DNA from: Pseudomonas mucidolens
Lineage (GTDB): Bacteria; Pseudomonadota; Gammaproteobacteria; Pseudomonadales; Pseudomonadaceae
Assembly: GCF_900106045.1 (NCBI RefSeq)
Contig: NZ_LT629802.1
Coordinates: forward strand, 372,001-436,000
Direction: 5' to 3'
DNA: 64,000 bases
The notes under the pieces were generated by a model, which worked only from the letters and a program-made list of their open reading frames with translations, did not search any database and was not told where the DNA came from. The first letter of the stretch is position 1; the number at the start of each line of letters is the position of its first letter. A program made the translations under genes and the position numbers. Positions 53,027 through 61,305 of this stretch are shown in pieces.

Positions 53027-53590
53027 ATGCAGGCTCTCGACGCTTTGCTTAACCGTGTATCCGTACCGCGACTGCTGGAACCGGCACCGACCGTTGCACA
53101 GCGCGAAGTGCTGTTTGCCGCCGCCATGCGTGCGCCAGACCACGGTCAACTGCGACCTTGGCGCTTCCTGACCGTGGAAGGCGCGGCCCGCGAACAGATG
53201 GGCACACTGCTCGCCGAAGCGGCCCGCCTGCAGGACCCCAAGACGCCGCAAGCGATGATCGACAAAGCGCAGAACGGCCCCTTGCGCGCGCCGTTGGTGG
53301 TGGTGGTGATTGCCCGTCTGCAGGAGCATTTCAAGGTGCCGAAATCCGAGCAACGACTGGCGGCGGCGTGTGCGGCGCACGCTATTCTGCTGGCGGCGTA
53401 TGCCCAGGGGATCGGTGCGGTGTGGCGCACGGGGGAACTGTCCTATTCGCCCCACGTCGCTCAAGGCCTGGGCTTGAAAGCAGGCGAAGAAGTGATCGGC
53501 TTCCTGTACCTGGGCGCTCCGCAAAACCCGCCACGCACCGCGCCGAAAGAAGACCTGACAGCCTTTGTCAGCGCCTGGCCTGCTCATTAA
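53027..53590 (+). CDS. Nitroreductase-family protein (YdjA-like)
   Basis: 187 residues, GGAGG before the ATG. FMN-binding nitroreductase fold; N-terminal R-x-S-x-x-R-L is R-V-S-V-P-R-L, with A-P-D-H-G-Q-L-R-P-W-R-F at residues 31-42, close to E. coli YdjA. Such enzymes reduce nitro or quinone compounds with NAD(P)H; the natural substrate is not known. Single gene, divergent from the imelysin operon. Confidence 0.88.
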   Translation: MQALDALLNRVSVPRLLEPAPTVAQREVLFAAAMRAPDHGQLRPWRFLTVEGAAREQMGTLLAEAARLQDPKTPQAMIDKAQNGPLRAPLVVVVIARLQEHFKVPKSEQRLAAACAAHAILLAAYAQGIGAVWRTGELSYSPHVAQGLGLKAGEEVIGFLYLGAPQNPPRTAPKEDLTAFVSAWPAH

Positions 53591-53734
53591 AACGCGCTAC
53601 CGGCAAGGTTTAGACTGAGTGGTAGGCAAGCTGAGTCGGGGGATAACTCTACAGGCCAAGTCCATTCAGCGTTATGTCCCGAACATCGGCATCGGCGGGT
53701 AACTCATGAGTGGCAGGTGATGTGTGGTCGCGGG

Positions 53735-54139
53735 CTACAGCGGTGTTTGCACCTGGCGTTCCGGCCGTGACCAGATCCACAGATTGCCCAGGCTCATCCC
53801 GACAATCGCCAGGTAGATCGGCCAGCCGTGATCCAGCATTACCAGCATCAACACCGCGCACAGCAGCATGCTCGCGGTGGCGCTGATCTTGGCCCGGCGG
53901 GCGATGATCTTGCCGTTGCGCCAGTTGAAGAGGATGGGGCCGAACAGTCGATGGTTTTCCAGCCAGGCGCTGAGGCGTGGCGAGCTTTTGGTGGCGGCCC
54001 AGGCGGCCAGCAGGATGAATTCGGTGGTGGGCAGGCCCGGCACGACAATGGCGATCAAACCTATCCCCAGGCTGACATAGGCCAGCAGGCCGAACAGGAT
54101 TCGGGCGATCTTGGAGGAGGATTGAGGTTTGCCGGTCAT
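53735..54139 (-). CDS. DUF454 (YbaN-like) membrane protein
   Basis: 134 residues from ATG 54139. Four hydrophobic segments. Family motif G-x-x-x-P-x-L-P-T-T-x-F-x-L-L-A-A is seen as V-V-P-G-L-P-T-T-E-F-I-L-L-A-A, followed by F-x-x-S-S-x-R-x-x-x-W (T-K-S-S-P-R-L-S-A-W). Inner-membrane location. In other bacteria relatives lie near heme genes (such as hmu clusters), which fits the heme-oxygenase gene 190 bases upstream. Function is not established. Confidence 0.87.
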   Translation of the reverse strand: MTGKPQSSSKIARILFGLLAYVSLGIGLIAIVVPGLPTTEFILLAAWAATKSSPRLSAWLENHRLFGPILFNWRNGKIIARRAKISATASMLLCAVLMLVMLDHGWPIYLAIVGMSLGNLWIWSRPERQVQTPL

Positions 54140-54230
54140 GAAAGGGGCTTGCGTGATTAAAGGATGAAGCAAACTTGGGTAGATAGCGTTTTGAATCTCG
54201 CCGAGCAAGCGCCAGGTTGACCTGAGCATC

Positions 54231-54263
54231 CCGTAGCAGCTGACGCAGCCAGCTGCTACGGGA
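54231..54263. repeat. Perfect 13-bp inverted repeat
   Basis: CCCGTAGCAGCTG-ACGCAGC-CAGCTGCTACGGG, between the heme oxygenase and the DUF454 gene. No T run on either side, so it is not a standard terminator. It resembles a separate palindrome family, unlike the REPs nearby. Confidence 0.7.
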
Positions 54264-54328
54264 GCACAATGTGAGCTTGCCCGGCCAAGTTCAAGACGGC
54301 ATCTACGGGTTAATTTATGACGTCAAGC

Positions 54329-54937
54329 TCAGGCCAGTTCAGGGGTCGTAGCGTACGCCTGTTCCAGCAGCACGGTGAAGCGCACAAACGCCTCAATCGC
54401 GCCTTTTTCCACATCGGCTTCTTCTTCGGGGCTGAACTCCAGGCCGTCAAGGGTGCGGGTGTAGCGCTTCCAGCCTTCGGCGCGACCGCCAGCCGGTTCA
54501 CCCAGGTGACGGGCCCCGAAGGTCTCGCTCAGGCCCAGGCCGACAGCACGTTTGATCAGGAAAGCCGCGCCCAACTTGGAGCCTTCGGAGACGAACAGCC
54601 AGCCCAGGGCCTCGGCCTTGCTCGGGTTTTTCACGGCCCCGGCGACCGGTGCCGGAACCTCGGTCTCGAGGTCGGCCAGGTCCAGCTTGGCGGCGTCGGC
54701 GCGGCAACGCTGGGCCAGATCCGGAACGATCTTGATCAGTTCGGCGTCGTTGTACAGCGACACCAGTTCCGACTGGAACAGGTATTGCGCGACCACGAAG
54801 CGGGCAAAGTTGGCGCGGGTTTCAAACGGCGCGTGAGCCTTGACCAGTGCGTCGAGCTTGGTGTGGGGCTGGTGAGTGATTTGGTTCAGGCGCTGGGAGC
54901 GCAGGCTTGGGCGTTCTGCGGTGGAGGAAACAGTCAT
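54329..54937 (-). CDS. hemO: Biliverdin-producing heme oxygenase (HemO/PigA-like)
   Basis: 202 residues from ATG 54937 (AAGGA upstream). It opens heme to biliverdin, CO and iron in the cytoplasm and so completes heme uptake. The likely proximal ligand is His25 in T-H-Q-P-H-T-K-L-D. Distal-helix G-W-L-F-V-S-E-G-S-K-L-G-A-A-F (about residues 113-128) is typical of bacterial HemO/PigA. Located downstream of the TonB heme receptor but behind a terminator, so it may also have its own promoter. Confidence 0.92.
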   Translation of the reverse strand: MTVSSTAERPSLRSQRLNQITHQPHTKLDALVKAHAPFETRANFARFVVAQYLFQSELVSLYNDAELIKIVPDLAQRCRADAAKLDLADLETEVPAPVAGAVKNPSKAEALGWLFVSEGSKLGAAFLIKRAVGLGLSETFGARHLGEPAGGRAEGWKRYTRTLDGLEFSPEEEADVEKGAIEAFVRFTVLLEQAYATTPELA

Positions 54938-55027
54938 GGTGTGTCCTTGAAAAGAGCGCAAGCGCCGTGTGACGCTTGAACGTGGCAGTGCTGTAATGAC
55001 TAGACGAACAAGAAGACGCGGCACAGT

Positions 55028-55070
55028 AAAAAATCCTCACCCCTCCCGTGATAAAACGGGCGGGTGAGGT
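55028..55070 (-). terminator. Intrinsic terminator after the heme receptor gene
   Basis: On the minus strand: CCTCACCCGCCCGT-TTTATC-ACGGGAGGGGTGAGG followed by ATTTTTT. It partly insulates heme oxygenase from the receptor. Confidence 0.85.
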
Positions 55071-55078
55071 GGCATGGA

Positions 55079-57659
55079 TCAGATGTCCCAGATCAGGTTG
55101 ATCGCGACGTTGCGACCTGGCTGGGTCAGGCGGTCCAGGCTGGCGGGGGAGGTCACACCCGCTTCGCCGACGCCGTCGTAGCTGCGTACGTCATCCCAGT
55201 TCCAGTATTTCTTGTCGGTCAGGTTGTACAGGCCGCCGTTGACGGTCAGGTCGTCGGTGACTTTGTAGAAGCCGGTCAGGTCGACGATGCCGAAGCCCGG
55301 GGTCTTGAACGGCCCGTTGGCGGCGTTGCCGTCTGGAGAAAAGAAGGTATTGCGGTCGACGCGGTTCTGTTTCTTGACCAGCGTCCAACTGACCAGGGCG
55401 CCGTAGCGGTCCTGGTCATAACCCAGGCCAAATACGCCCTTGAGCGGGTTGACGCTGTTCAGCGGCTCGCCGGAATCGTCGTTACGGCCGTAGGTGTAGC
55501 CAATTGCACCCTGGGTATACAGGCCTTGCGGCGCACCTAACGCATCCAGATTCATGCGGCCTTTGAGCTCAATCCCCTTGGTGCTCGCACGCTTGATGTT
55601 TTTCGCCTGGAAGGCCGCTAAGTCGCCGCCGGCGACAGCGGCGTCTTCATCAATGAAATCGCGGAACTTGTTGTAGAACACCGCCACTTCAAACGAACCT
55701 GCGTCGAAGTTGCCGCGAATGCCGGTTTCGATGCCTTTGCTGGTTTCCGGCTTGAGGTTGGGGTTGGGCTCGACGATGTAGCCTTGCTGACTGTTTTCAA
55801 AGCGTCCGAACAGCGCTTTGGCCGATGGCGTGCGGAAGCCTTCGGCGTACTGGCCAAACCAGGTGTACTGCTCGGTCAGCGCGTAGGTCAGGCCGAACTT
55901 GGGGGGTGACGCGGTGCCAGTTTTTTTCCTTGTCGCTGTGGTCATATTGCCGCTGAGGATCGACGGTGTTGAGGAATTCTTCGGTCAGCTTGGGTTTGAG
56001 ATGGATGTAGTCGTAGCGCAGGCTCGGCAGAAAGGTCCAATCATTCCAACTGATCTGATCCTGCACGAACAGCGCGTAGCTGTTGATGGTCGGGTCGGGG
56101 AAGTCACTGGCTTTTTTCACGCTGTCTCCGGCGGACGGGCTGGGGGCGCCGATCGCCGTGCAGCCGGCGCCTACGGCCAGGCAGGTGGCGGCGCCTTCAC
56201 GGGACCCGGTGACTTTCTGCTGCTTGAGCGTGGTGCCGTAGGTCACCACGTGATCGGTTTCGCCCATGGCGAAGGCCTTGTCCAATTGCGCATCGAAGAC
56301 CCACTGTTTTTCTTCGTAAAGCGTGTCACGGGTACGCAGTACGCGACGACCTGCCTGATAGATTTCGGCGGTGGACTGATCAGTCTTGGCGATCTGGTAA
56401 TTGAGGCTGGTCTTGATGTGATCGGCAATCGGCGAATCGAGCGCGAAGCGGTTTTCGATGCCGAAACGTTCGCGAGTGATGGTGTCGTTCCCTCGCCGGT
56501 CTCGGTAGAGGTTGAAGCCTTGACCGCCGACAAACGGGCCACCGACCGCATTCTTCATATTGATGTCGCGATCGTCCTTGTACTTCTCATACGTGAGGCC
56601 CAGACGGTTCTCATCGCCGTAATTCCAGCCCAACTTGGCCAGTACGTTGCTGGTTCGGGCGTCTTCCGGGTTGGCGCCGGTACGGGCCAGGCCGGTGGCA
56701 TTGTTGCCATCGTAGGATTCGGTTTCATGACCGTTGCGCTGGCTCAGGTGCAACAAACCGTCGAAGTCCTGCACGCGACCGGCCACGGTGCCAGAGGTCA
56801 GCCAGCTTTCGTCGGCGGAACTGTAGCCGGTTTTCAGGCGCGCGCCGTAGTCCTGACCAGGCTTGATGATGTCGTCTGGATCAAGGGTGAAATAGCTCAC
56901 TGCGCCACCGATGGCGCTGCTGCCGTAAAGGGCCGAAGCCGGGCCGCGGAGGATTTCCACACGCTTGACGATTTCCGGGTCGACGTAGTTGCGGCGGGTC
57001 TTGGCGTAGGGGCCGTTGAAGAAGTTGTTCGGTACTTCGACACCATCCACCTGGGTCAGGATGCGGTCGCCATCAATGCCGCGAATGTTGTAGCCGGAAT
57101 TGCTCGAGCGGGTGCCGGCCCCGCCGACCGAAACACCCGGCTCGTAGCGCACCAGCTCACGGATAGTGTTGACGTTCTGGCGATCCAGCTCCTCGCGCGC
57201 ATGCACGCTGACCGTGCTGGGAACGCTGTTCACATCCTGCGCCTGGCGGGTGGCGCTGATGGTGACTTGTTGCAGCGTGATGGCGCTGCCCGCCGCGCGT
57301 TTTTCCAGGACGATGTTGTTATTGCCCAGCTTGCGGTAACCCAGGTTGGTCCCCACCAACAGCCGGTCCAGAGCCTTTTCCGCGGACAGCGAACCGCGTG
57401 CGCCGGGAGAGGAAACGCCTTCGCCCAGTTCAGCCGGCAGGCCGACTTGCCAGCCGGTCACGGTGGTAAAAGCGTTCAATGCCGACACCAACGACTGTTG
57501 CTCGATGTTGAAAGTGTAATTGGCGTGGCTACGCGCAGCGGGCTCGGCGGCTACGGCCGTCATGGCCGGGCTGCTCGCCAACAGGATGGCGACGGTCAGC
57601 AGGCAAAGGCCATGCTGACGACTGGGCGAAGAGGACCGGCGGTTGAAACGAGAAGGCAT
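55079..57659 (-). pseudogene. TonB-dependent heme receptor (HxuA/HasR-like) interrupted by a frameshift
   Basis: Reads as one receptor of about 860 residues in two frames. First part (57659-55911): signal peptide, STN signalling domain (Y-T-F-N-I-E-Q-Q-S-L-V-S-A-L), plug (V-S-I/T-A-T-R..., G-V-S-V-G-G-A-G-T-R-S-S-N) and part of the barrel. The frame is lost after N-W-H-R-V-T-P. The second frame resumes at once with K-F-G-L-T-Y-A-L-T-E-Q-Y-T-W-F and runs to the end of the barrel, N-L-I-W-D-I at the C-terminus. Cause: six C instead of five (G run 55911-55916 on the plus strand). It may be a real mutation, phase variation or an assembly error. The STN domain and the sigma/FecR genes upstream show a signal-transducing receptor. 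Confidence 0.88.
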
Positions 57660-57707
57660 CGAAAGCGCTCCGGAAGGTACGAATCTTATAATTGCGAAAT
57701 TGATTCA

Positions 57708-57726
57708 AATGCGAATCAGTTGCATT
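57708..57726. promoter_or_regulatory. Candidate Fur box before the heme receptor
   Basis: AATGCGAATCAGTTGCATT matches 14 of 19 positions of the Fur consensus by my count; an overlapping TGATTC-AAATGC-GAATCA repeat occupies 57701-57718. It lies about 50 bases upstream of the receptor ATG. Confidence 0.55.
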
Positions 57727-57772
57727 AGATAAGACGAGACGTACCAGCGCTCACGATCGAGTAAAAATAATT

Positions 57773-57788
57773 ATTCTCAATTGAGAAT
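57773..57788. promoter_or_regulatory. 16-bp perfect palindrome at the FecR gene end
   Basis: ATTCTCAATTGAGAAT spans the fecR-type stop codon. It is AT-rich with no T run, so it is not a strong terminator. It could be an iron-regulator site, but it does not fit the Fur consensus well. Confidence 0.35.
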
Positions 57789-58745
57789 GACCAGCGCCGG
57801 GAATTCCGAGAGCTTGGCCGAGGTGATGTGGGCGAGGGAGCGCACCACATCCAGGGGTTGGTCCAGGCGGTAGTTGCCGGTGACGGCGACGCTGGCCAGC
57901 CGGTCATTGGTGTTGACGATCCAGCCAGGGTAGTAACGCCGCAGTTCCGCCAGCACTTCGTTCATCGGGCAGTTTTCAAAGATCAGGCGGCCCTTGACCC
58001 AAGCCAGATCCTTGGAGACGTCGAGCCGGACCGGCGGGCCAAAGCCATTGGGTCCGATGCGGATACTTTCCCCCGCGCTCAGACGCACCCGGTTGTTGCC
58101 GGAGTTGGTGCTCAGGTCGACATCGCCGCGTTGCACCTGGACCTGGGCTTCACCGTTGAGGTAACGCACGGCGAAGGCCGTGTCGCTGACGCTGGCGCGC
58201 ACCGGGCCGGCATCGATTTGCAACGGCAGGCCACGGTTGGCGGCGATTTCGAAAAACGCTTCTCCCTGATACAGCCGCGCAATGCGTTGATGATCATTGA
58301 TGGTGCTGGAGAACGCCGAGTTGGTGTTGAGCAACACCCTGGAGCCATCATCGAGCTGCACGCGCTGGCGTTCGCCGACCACGGTCAAGTGATCGGCCTG
58401 CAGCCGTACCGGGAGGTTGCTGAAGCTGAACAGTCCCAGCAGCAACACCGCAGCGGTGGCCAAGGGTCTCCAGTGTGGTTTTATCCGACGCCAGGCGCTG
58501 GGCCTGCGGGGCGCATTGAGGGCCACGGCGGCGCTGTGGACGGGCGCTCCGCTCCAGGTGGCCTGGGCTTTGGCGAAGGCTTGGGCGTGGGCCGGATCGG
58601 CGGCCAGCCAGGCCTGGAACTCGGCTTGCTGGCCGGGCGCCGGGCATTGCAAGGCGATCAGCCAATCGAGGGCTTGGTCCATGGCCGTATGTTGCAACAC
58701 CTCATGAGCAAGCTCATGGGGGAGCAGTTTTTTCGGGTCCGTCAC
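57777..58745 (-). CDS. FecR-family anti-sigma/sigma-regulator
   Basis: 322 residues from GTG 58745, preceded by GAGGA; an upstream TTG would add 26 unlikely residues. N-terminal cytoplasmic part (A-M-D-Q-A-L-D-W-L-I-A-L and A-F-Q-A-W-L-A-A-D-P-A-H), one membrane helix near residues 105-125 (T-A-A-V-L-L-L-G-L-F-S-F), and a periplasmic FecR domain (V-G-E-R-Q-R-V-Q-L-D-D-G-S; C-terminal STN-like tail). It binds the sigma factor and receives the signal from the receptor STN domain. Between sigma and receptor genes, as in the hxuIRA system. Confidence 0.92.
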   Translation of the reverse strand: MTDPKKLLPHELAHEVLQHTAMDQALDWLIALQCPAPGQQAEFQAWLAADPAHAQAFAKAQATWSGAPVHSAAVALNAPRRPSAWRRIKPHWRPLATAAVLLLGLFSFSNLPVRLQADHLTVVGERQRVQLDDGSRVLLNTNSAFSSTINDHQRIARLYQGEAFFEIAANRGLPLQIDAGPVRASVSDTAFAVRYLNGEAQVQVQRGDVDLSTNSGNNRVRLSAGESIRIGPNGFGPPVRLDVSKDLAWVKGRLIFENCPMNEVLAELRRYYPGWIVNTNDRLASVAVTGNYRLDQPLDVVRSLAHITSAKLSEFPALVILN

Positions 58746-58826
58746 GGTGTTCCTCGGGTCTTCGCCACGTTTTATTCGAGGTCTTACAAGGTTTGCGACA
58801 TTTTTGTCGGTTTGTCCTGACAAAGC

Positions 58827-59345
58827 TTAAGGGGGATCGAGTCGTTCAGCCACACCCACACAGATTGCCATGATCAATTTCAGTTCCTTTTGCACGGTGC
58901 TCAGGGATACCTCGAGCTGATCGGCGATCTCTTGATAGCTGCAGCCATGCAAGCGACTGAGGATGAATATGCGCTGTTGGCGGGGGCTCAACTGCCCGAG
59001 GCTGATGCTCAGGTGTTCCAGCAATTGCTCGGCGTGGGTTGCGTCTTCCGGAGTGCTGACGGGGGAGGCGACGCTTTGCAGGACGTCCATCGGGACATCT
59101 TCCTGCAACGTACGGGATTGAATCTTGCGCGAGCGCAGATGATCCAGCGCCAGGTTGCGTGCCGTCTGGAAAACGAAAGGTTCTAGGTGCTCAATCCGTC
59201 GTTCACCAAGGGCCCGGGTGACGCGCAGATAAGTTTCCTGCAACAGGTCCTCGGCGGTGCTGGGGTTATTCACCATTCGTTGCAAGGTGCGCAGCAGAAT
59301 CACCCGTTGGGTGAGGAAGACATGATTGAAGCGAGATTGGCTCAC
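58827..59345 (-). CDS. ECF sigma factor (FecI/HxuI type)
   Basis: 172 residues from GTG 59345; the ribosome site is weak. Region 2 (A-E-D-L-L-Q-E-T-Y-L-R-V) and region 4 (L-S-P-R-Q-Q-R-I-F-I-L-S-R-L...S-Y-Q-E-I-A-D-Q-L-E-V-S) are clear. In the iron-responsive subfamily it directs transcription of the downstream receptor when heme binds it. A strong Fur box 26-44 bases upstream makes its production iron-repressed. Confidence 0.93.
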   Translation of the reverse strand: MSQSRFNHVFLTQRVILLRTLQRMVNNPSTAEDLLQETYLRVTRALGERRIEHLEPFVFQTARNLALDHLRSRKIQSRTLQEDVPMDVLQSVASPVSTPEDATHAEQLLEHLSISLGQLSPRQQRIFILSRLHGCSYQEIADQLEVSLSTVQKELKLIMAICVGVAERLDPP

Positions 59346-59370
59346 AGTGATACCAGACCGATTGGTAGCG

Positions 59371-59389
59371 AATGATAATGCTTATCATA
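59371..59389. promoter_or_regulatory. Fur box of the sigma-factor gene
   Basis: AATGATAATGCTTATCATA matches 16 of 19 Fur consensus positions by my count, with the perfect palindrome ATGATAA-TGC-TTATCAT at 59372-59388. Confidence 0.85.
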
Positions 59390-59431
59390 AGCGCAAATGG
59401 CAAGGGGGTTGGGCTGGGGTTGGGCTGGGGT

Positions 59432-60051
59432 GGGTACATATCCGTTGCTGCGGTTATGGCGGCTATTGGTTTCGCTCTTACAGCGACTCACTTTTGAACA
59501 GCGCAAAAGTAAGCAAAACGCTCTTGCCCCACCACTCGGCACCTCGCTCAGGCTCGGTGTGCCCTCTCTCCGGCATTGCTCCGTGGGCCGCCGCGACGGG
59601 CCATCCATGGCCCAACGCGGCTATCCCGGCATTCATGCCGGGATGCCCACTGCGCAATGCCTGCGTTCGGCCAGCGTGGTTAACGGGGCGCCTAAGATCA
59701 AGATCAAAAACAGAGCCGCTTTCTGTAGGAGCGAGCTTGCTCGCGAAAAACTTGAGATCGCCTCGGGGTGTCAGATTTTCCGCGTCATCGTTAACGATCT
59801 TCGCGAGCAAGCTCGCTCCTACAGAGAAGAGGCACGCTCGCAAAAGATCCCCGGCATGGATGGCCCGTCGCGGCGGCCCCCCGAATCAATGTCGGACTAC
59901 GGGCATGCCGAGCCTAGGCGAGGCACCGAGTGGTGGGGCAAGAGCCCTTTGGTTACTTTGGGCTGGGCCGGCATTCCGGCTTTTCCAAAGTGACTCGCTG
60001 TAAGAGCGAAACCAATAGTGGCCGTACCCCAAAAAAAACGGATATGTACCC
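59432..60051. repeat. Composite inverted-repeat element, copy C (about 620 bp)
   Basis: Ends GGGTACATATCC (59432-59443) and GGATATGTACCC (60040-60051). Same layout as copy A: long imperfect inverted arms around a 98-bp REPIN, with A-A-C-C-A-A-T-A-G, C-T-C-T-T-A-C-A-G-C and GAATCAATGTCGGACTACGG in matching places. Unlike A, the extra block with GGCCATCCATGGCCC and its palindrome is in the left arm (59585-59650). No gene lies in this 737-base gap between the sigma gene and gap. Confidence 0.85.
59725..59822. repeat. REPIN inside element C
   Basis: 98 bp, same orientation and loop as the REPIN of element A; only a few bases differ by eye. Confidence 0.93.
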
Positions 60052-60082
60052 CAACCCAACCCCACAGACAACCAAGCTCTAC

Positions 60083-61084
60083 TTATTCGGCGTTACACAA
60101 CGCCAAGCAGTTATCCAGCATGCGATTGGAGAACCCCCACTCGTTGTCATACCAAGCCAGGACCTTCAACAGCTTGCCGCTGGACTTGGTGTGATTGGCA
60201 TCAAAAATCGACGACAACGGGTTATGGTTGAAGTCGCTGGAAACCAGCGGCAGGGTGTTGTAGCCGAGAATCTTCGAATGCTGGCTGGCCTCCTTGAGCA
60301 AGGCATTAACCTCATCTGCACTGGCCTCGCGCTTGAGCTGTACGGTCAGATCCACCAACGACACGTTGATCACCGGTACACGCACGGCCATGCCCGTCAG
60401 CTTGCCCGCCAATTCCGGCAACACCAGGCCCACGGCTTCGGCAGCCCCGGTCTTGCTCGGGATCATGTTTTGAGTGGCAGAGCGCGCACGGTACGGGTCG
60501 GTGTGGTAAACGTCGGTCAGATTCTGGTCATTGGTGTAGGCATGAATCGTGGTCATCAGGCCGCTTTCGATGCCCAGTTCGCGGTGCAGCACCTGGGCCA
60601 CCGGGGCCAGGCAGTTAGTGGTGCAGGAAGCGTTGGAGATGATCTGGTGGGATTGGCGCAGAATGTCATGGTTCACGCCATACACCACGGTGGCGTCCGC
60701 GCCTTTGGCCGGTGCCGAGATGATGACCTTGCGGGCGCCGGCGCTGATATGGGCGGCGGCCTTGGCGCGGTCGGTGAACAGACCGGTGCATTCAAACACC
60801 ACGTCGATTTTTTCCGCGGCCCAAGGCAAGTCGGCCGGGTTGCGAATGGCACTGACCGCAATCCGGTCACCATTGACGGTCAGGCTTTCCTGATCGTGGG
60901 CGACCTCGGCATCGAACGTGCCGTGGACGGTGTCGTATTTGAGCAGGTGGGCATTGATTGAACTGTCGCCCAGATCGTTGATGGCGACGATCTGCAAATC
61001 CTGGCGGTAACCTTGGGTATAAAGTGCGCGCAGGACGTTGCGGCCGATACGGCCAAAACCATTGATTGCAATTCGAAGAGTCAT
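60083..61084 (-). CDS. gap: Glyceraldehyde-3-phosphate dehydrogenase
   Basis: 333 residues. NAD-binding I-N-G-F-G-R-I-G-R at residues 7-15 and catalytic Cys154 in S-N-A-S-C-T-T-N. The enzyme is the Gap-1 type, induced with the Entner-Doudoroff genes. It is divergent from edd-glk with two HexR-type boxes between. The stop codon lies 31 bases from the end of composite element C. Confidence 0.97.
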   Translation of the reverse strand: MTLRIAINGFGRIGRNVLRALYTQGYRQDLQIVAINDLGDSSINAHLLKYDTVHGTFDAEVAHDQESLTVNGDRIAVSAIRNPADLPWAAEKIDVVFECTGLFTDRAKAAAHISAGARKVIISAPAKGADATVVYGVNHDILRQSHQIISNASCTTNCLAPVAQVLHRELGIESGLMTTIHAYTNDQNLTDVYHTDPYRARSATQNMIPSKTGAAEAVGLVLPELAGKLTGMAVRVPVINVSLVDLTVQLKREASADEVNALLKEASQHSKILGYNTLPLVSSDFNHNPLSSIFDANHTKSSGKLLKVLAWYDNEWGFSNRMLDNCLALCNAE

Positions 61085-61108
61085 TTGAAAGCGCCTGTCG
61101 TCGATTTG

Positions 61109-61123
61109 TTGTAAGAATTACAA
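61109..61123. promoter_or_regulatory. HexR operator, gap-proximal
   Basis: TTGT-AAGAATT-ACAA, exact match to the HexR consensus TTGT-N7-ACAA, 24 bases upstream of the gap ATG. Confidence 0.9.
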
Positions 61124-61170
61124 GATTATTCGCATAAAAATAGAAAACAAGCCTTTTTAGTGGCAATATT

Positions 61171-61185
61171 TTGTTCAATCTACAA
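61171..61185. promoter_or_regulatory. HexR operator, edd side
   Basis: TTGT-TCAATCT-ACAA, exact consensus. It lies 120 bases before the edd ATG and 62 bases from the other box. Confidence 0.9.
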
Positions 61186-61305
61186 CGAGTGACCTGAATC
61201 AACTGGTCCGATTGATCAAGTAACTGTCTGCCAACCTCTTTGCGGCGGGCTTTTGATCAGCATAGACACTCAGGTCGCCACATCCGTTAGCCTGGAGTTC
61301 TACAC

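Noticed and set aside
55899-55945. Separate small gene starting at 55945 for the C-terminal half of the receptor
   Set aside because: No Shine-Dalgarno, and the first residues overlap the upstream frame; the half-barrel cannot be a stand-alone protein, so a frameshift is the simpler reading.
55899-57728. 609-codon plus-strand frame opposite the heme receptor
   Set aside because: Shadow of the receptor. The minus-strand product has clear STN, plug and barrel motifs.
59326-60003. 225-codon and 198-codon plus-strand frames in element C, and similar frames in element A
   Set aside because: They run through inverted arms and REPs and appear in both strands of the element. No start context or family.
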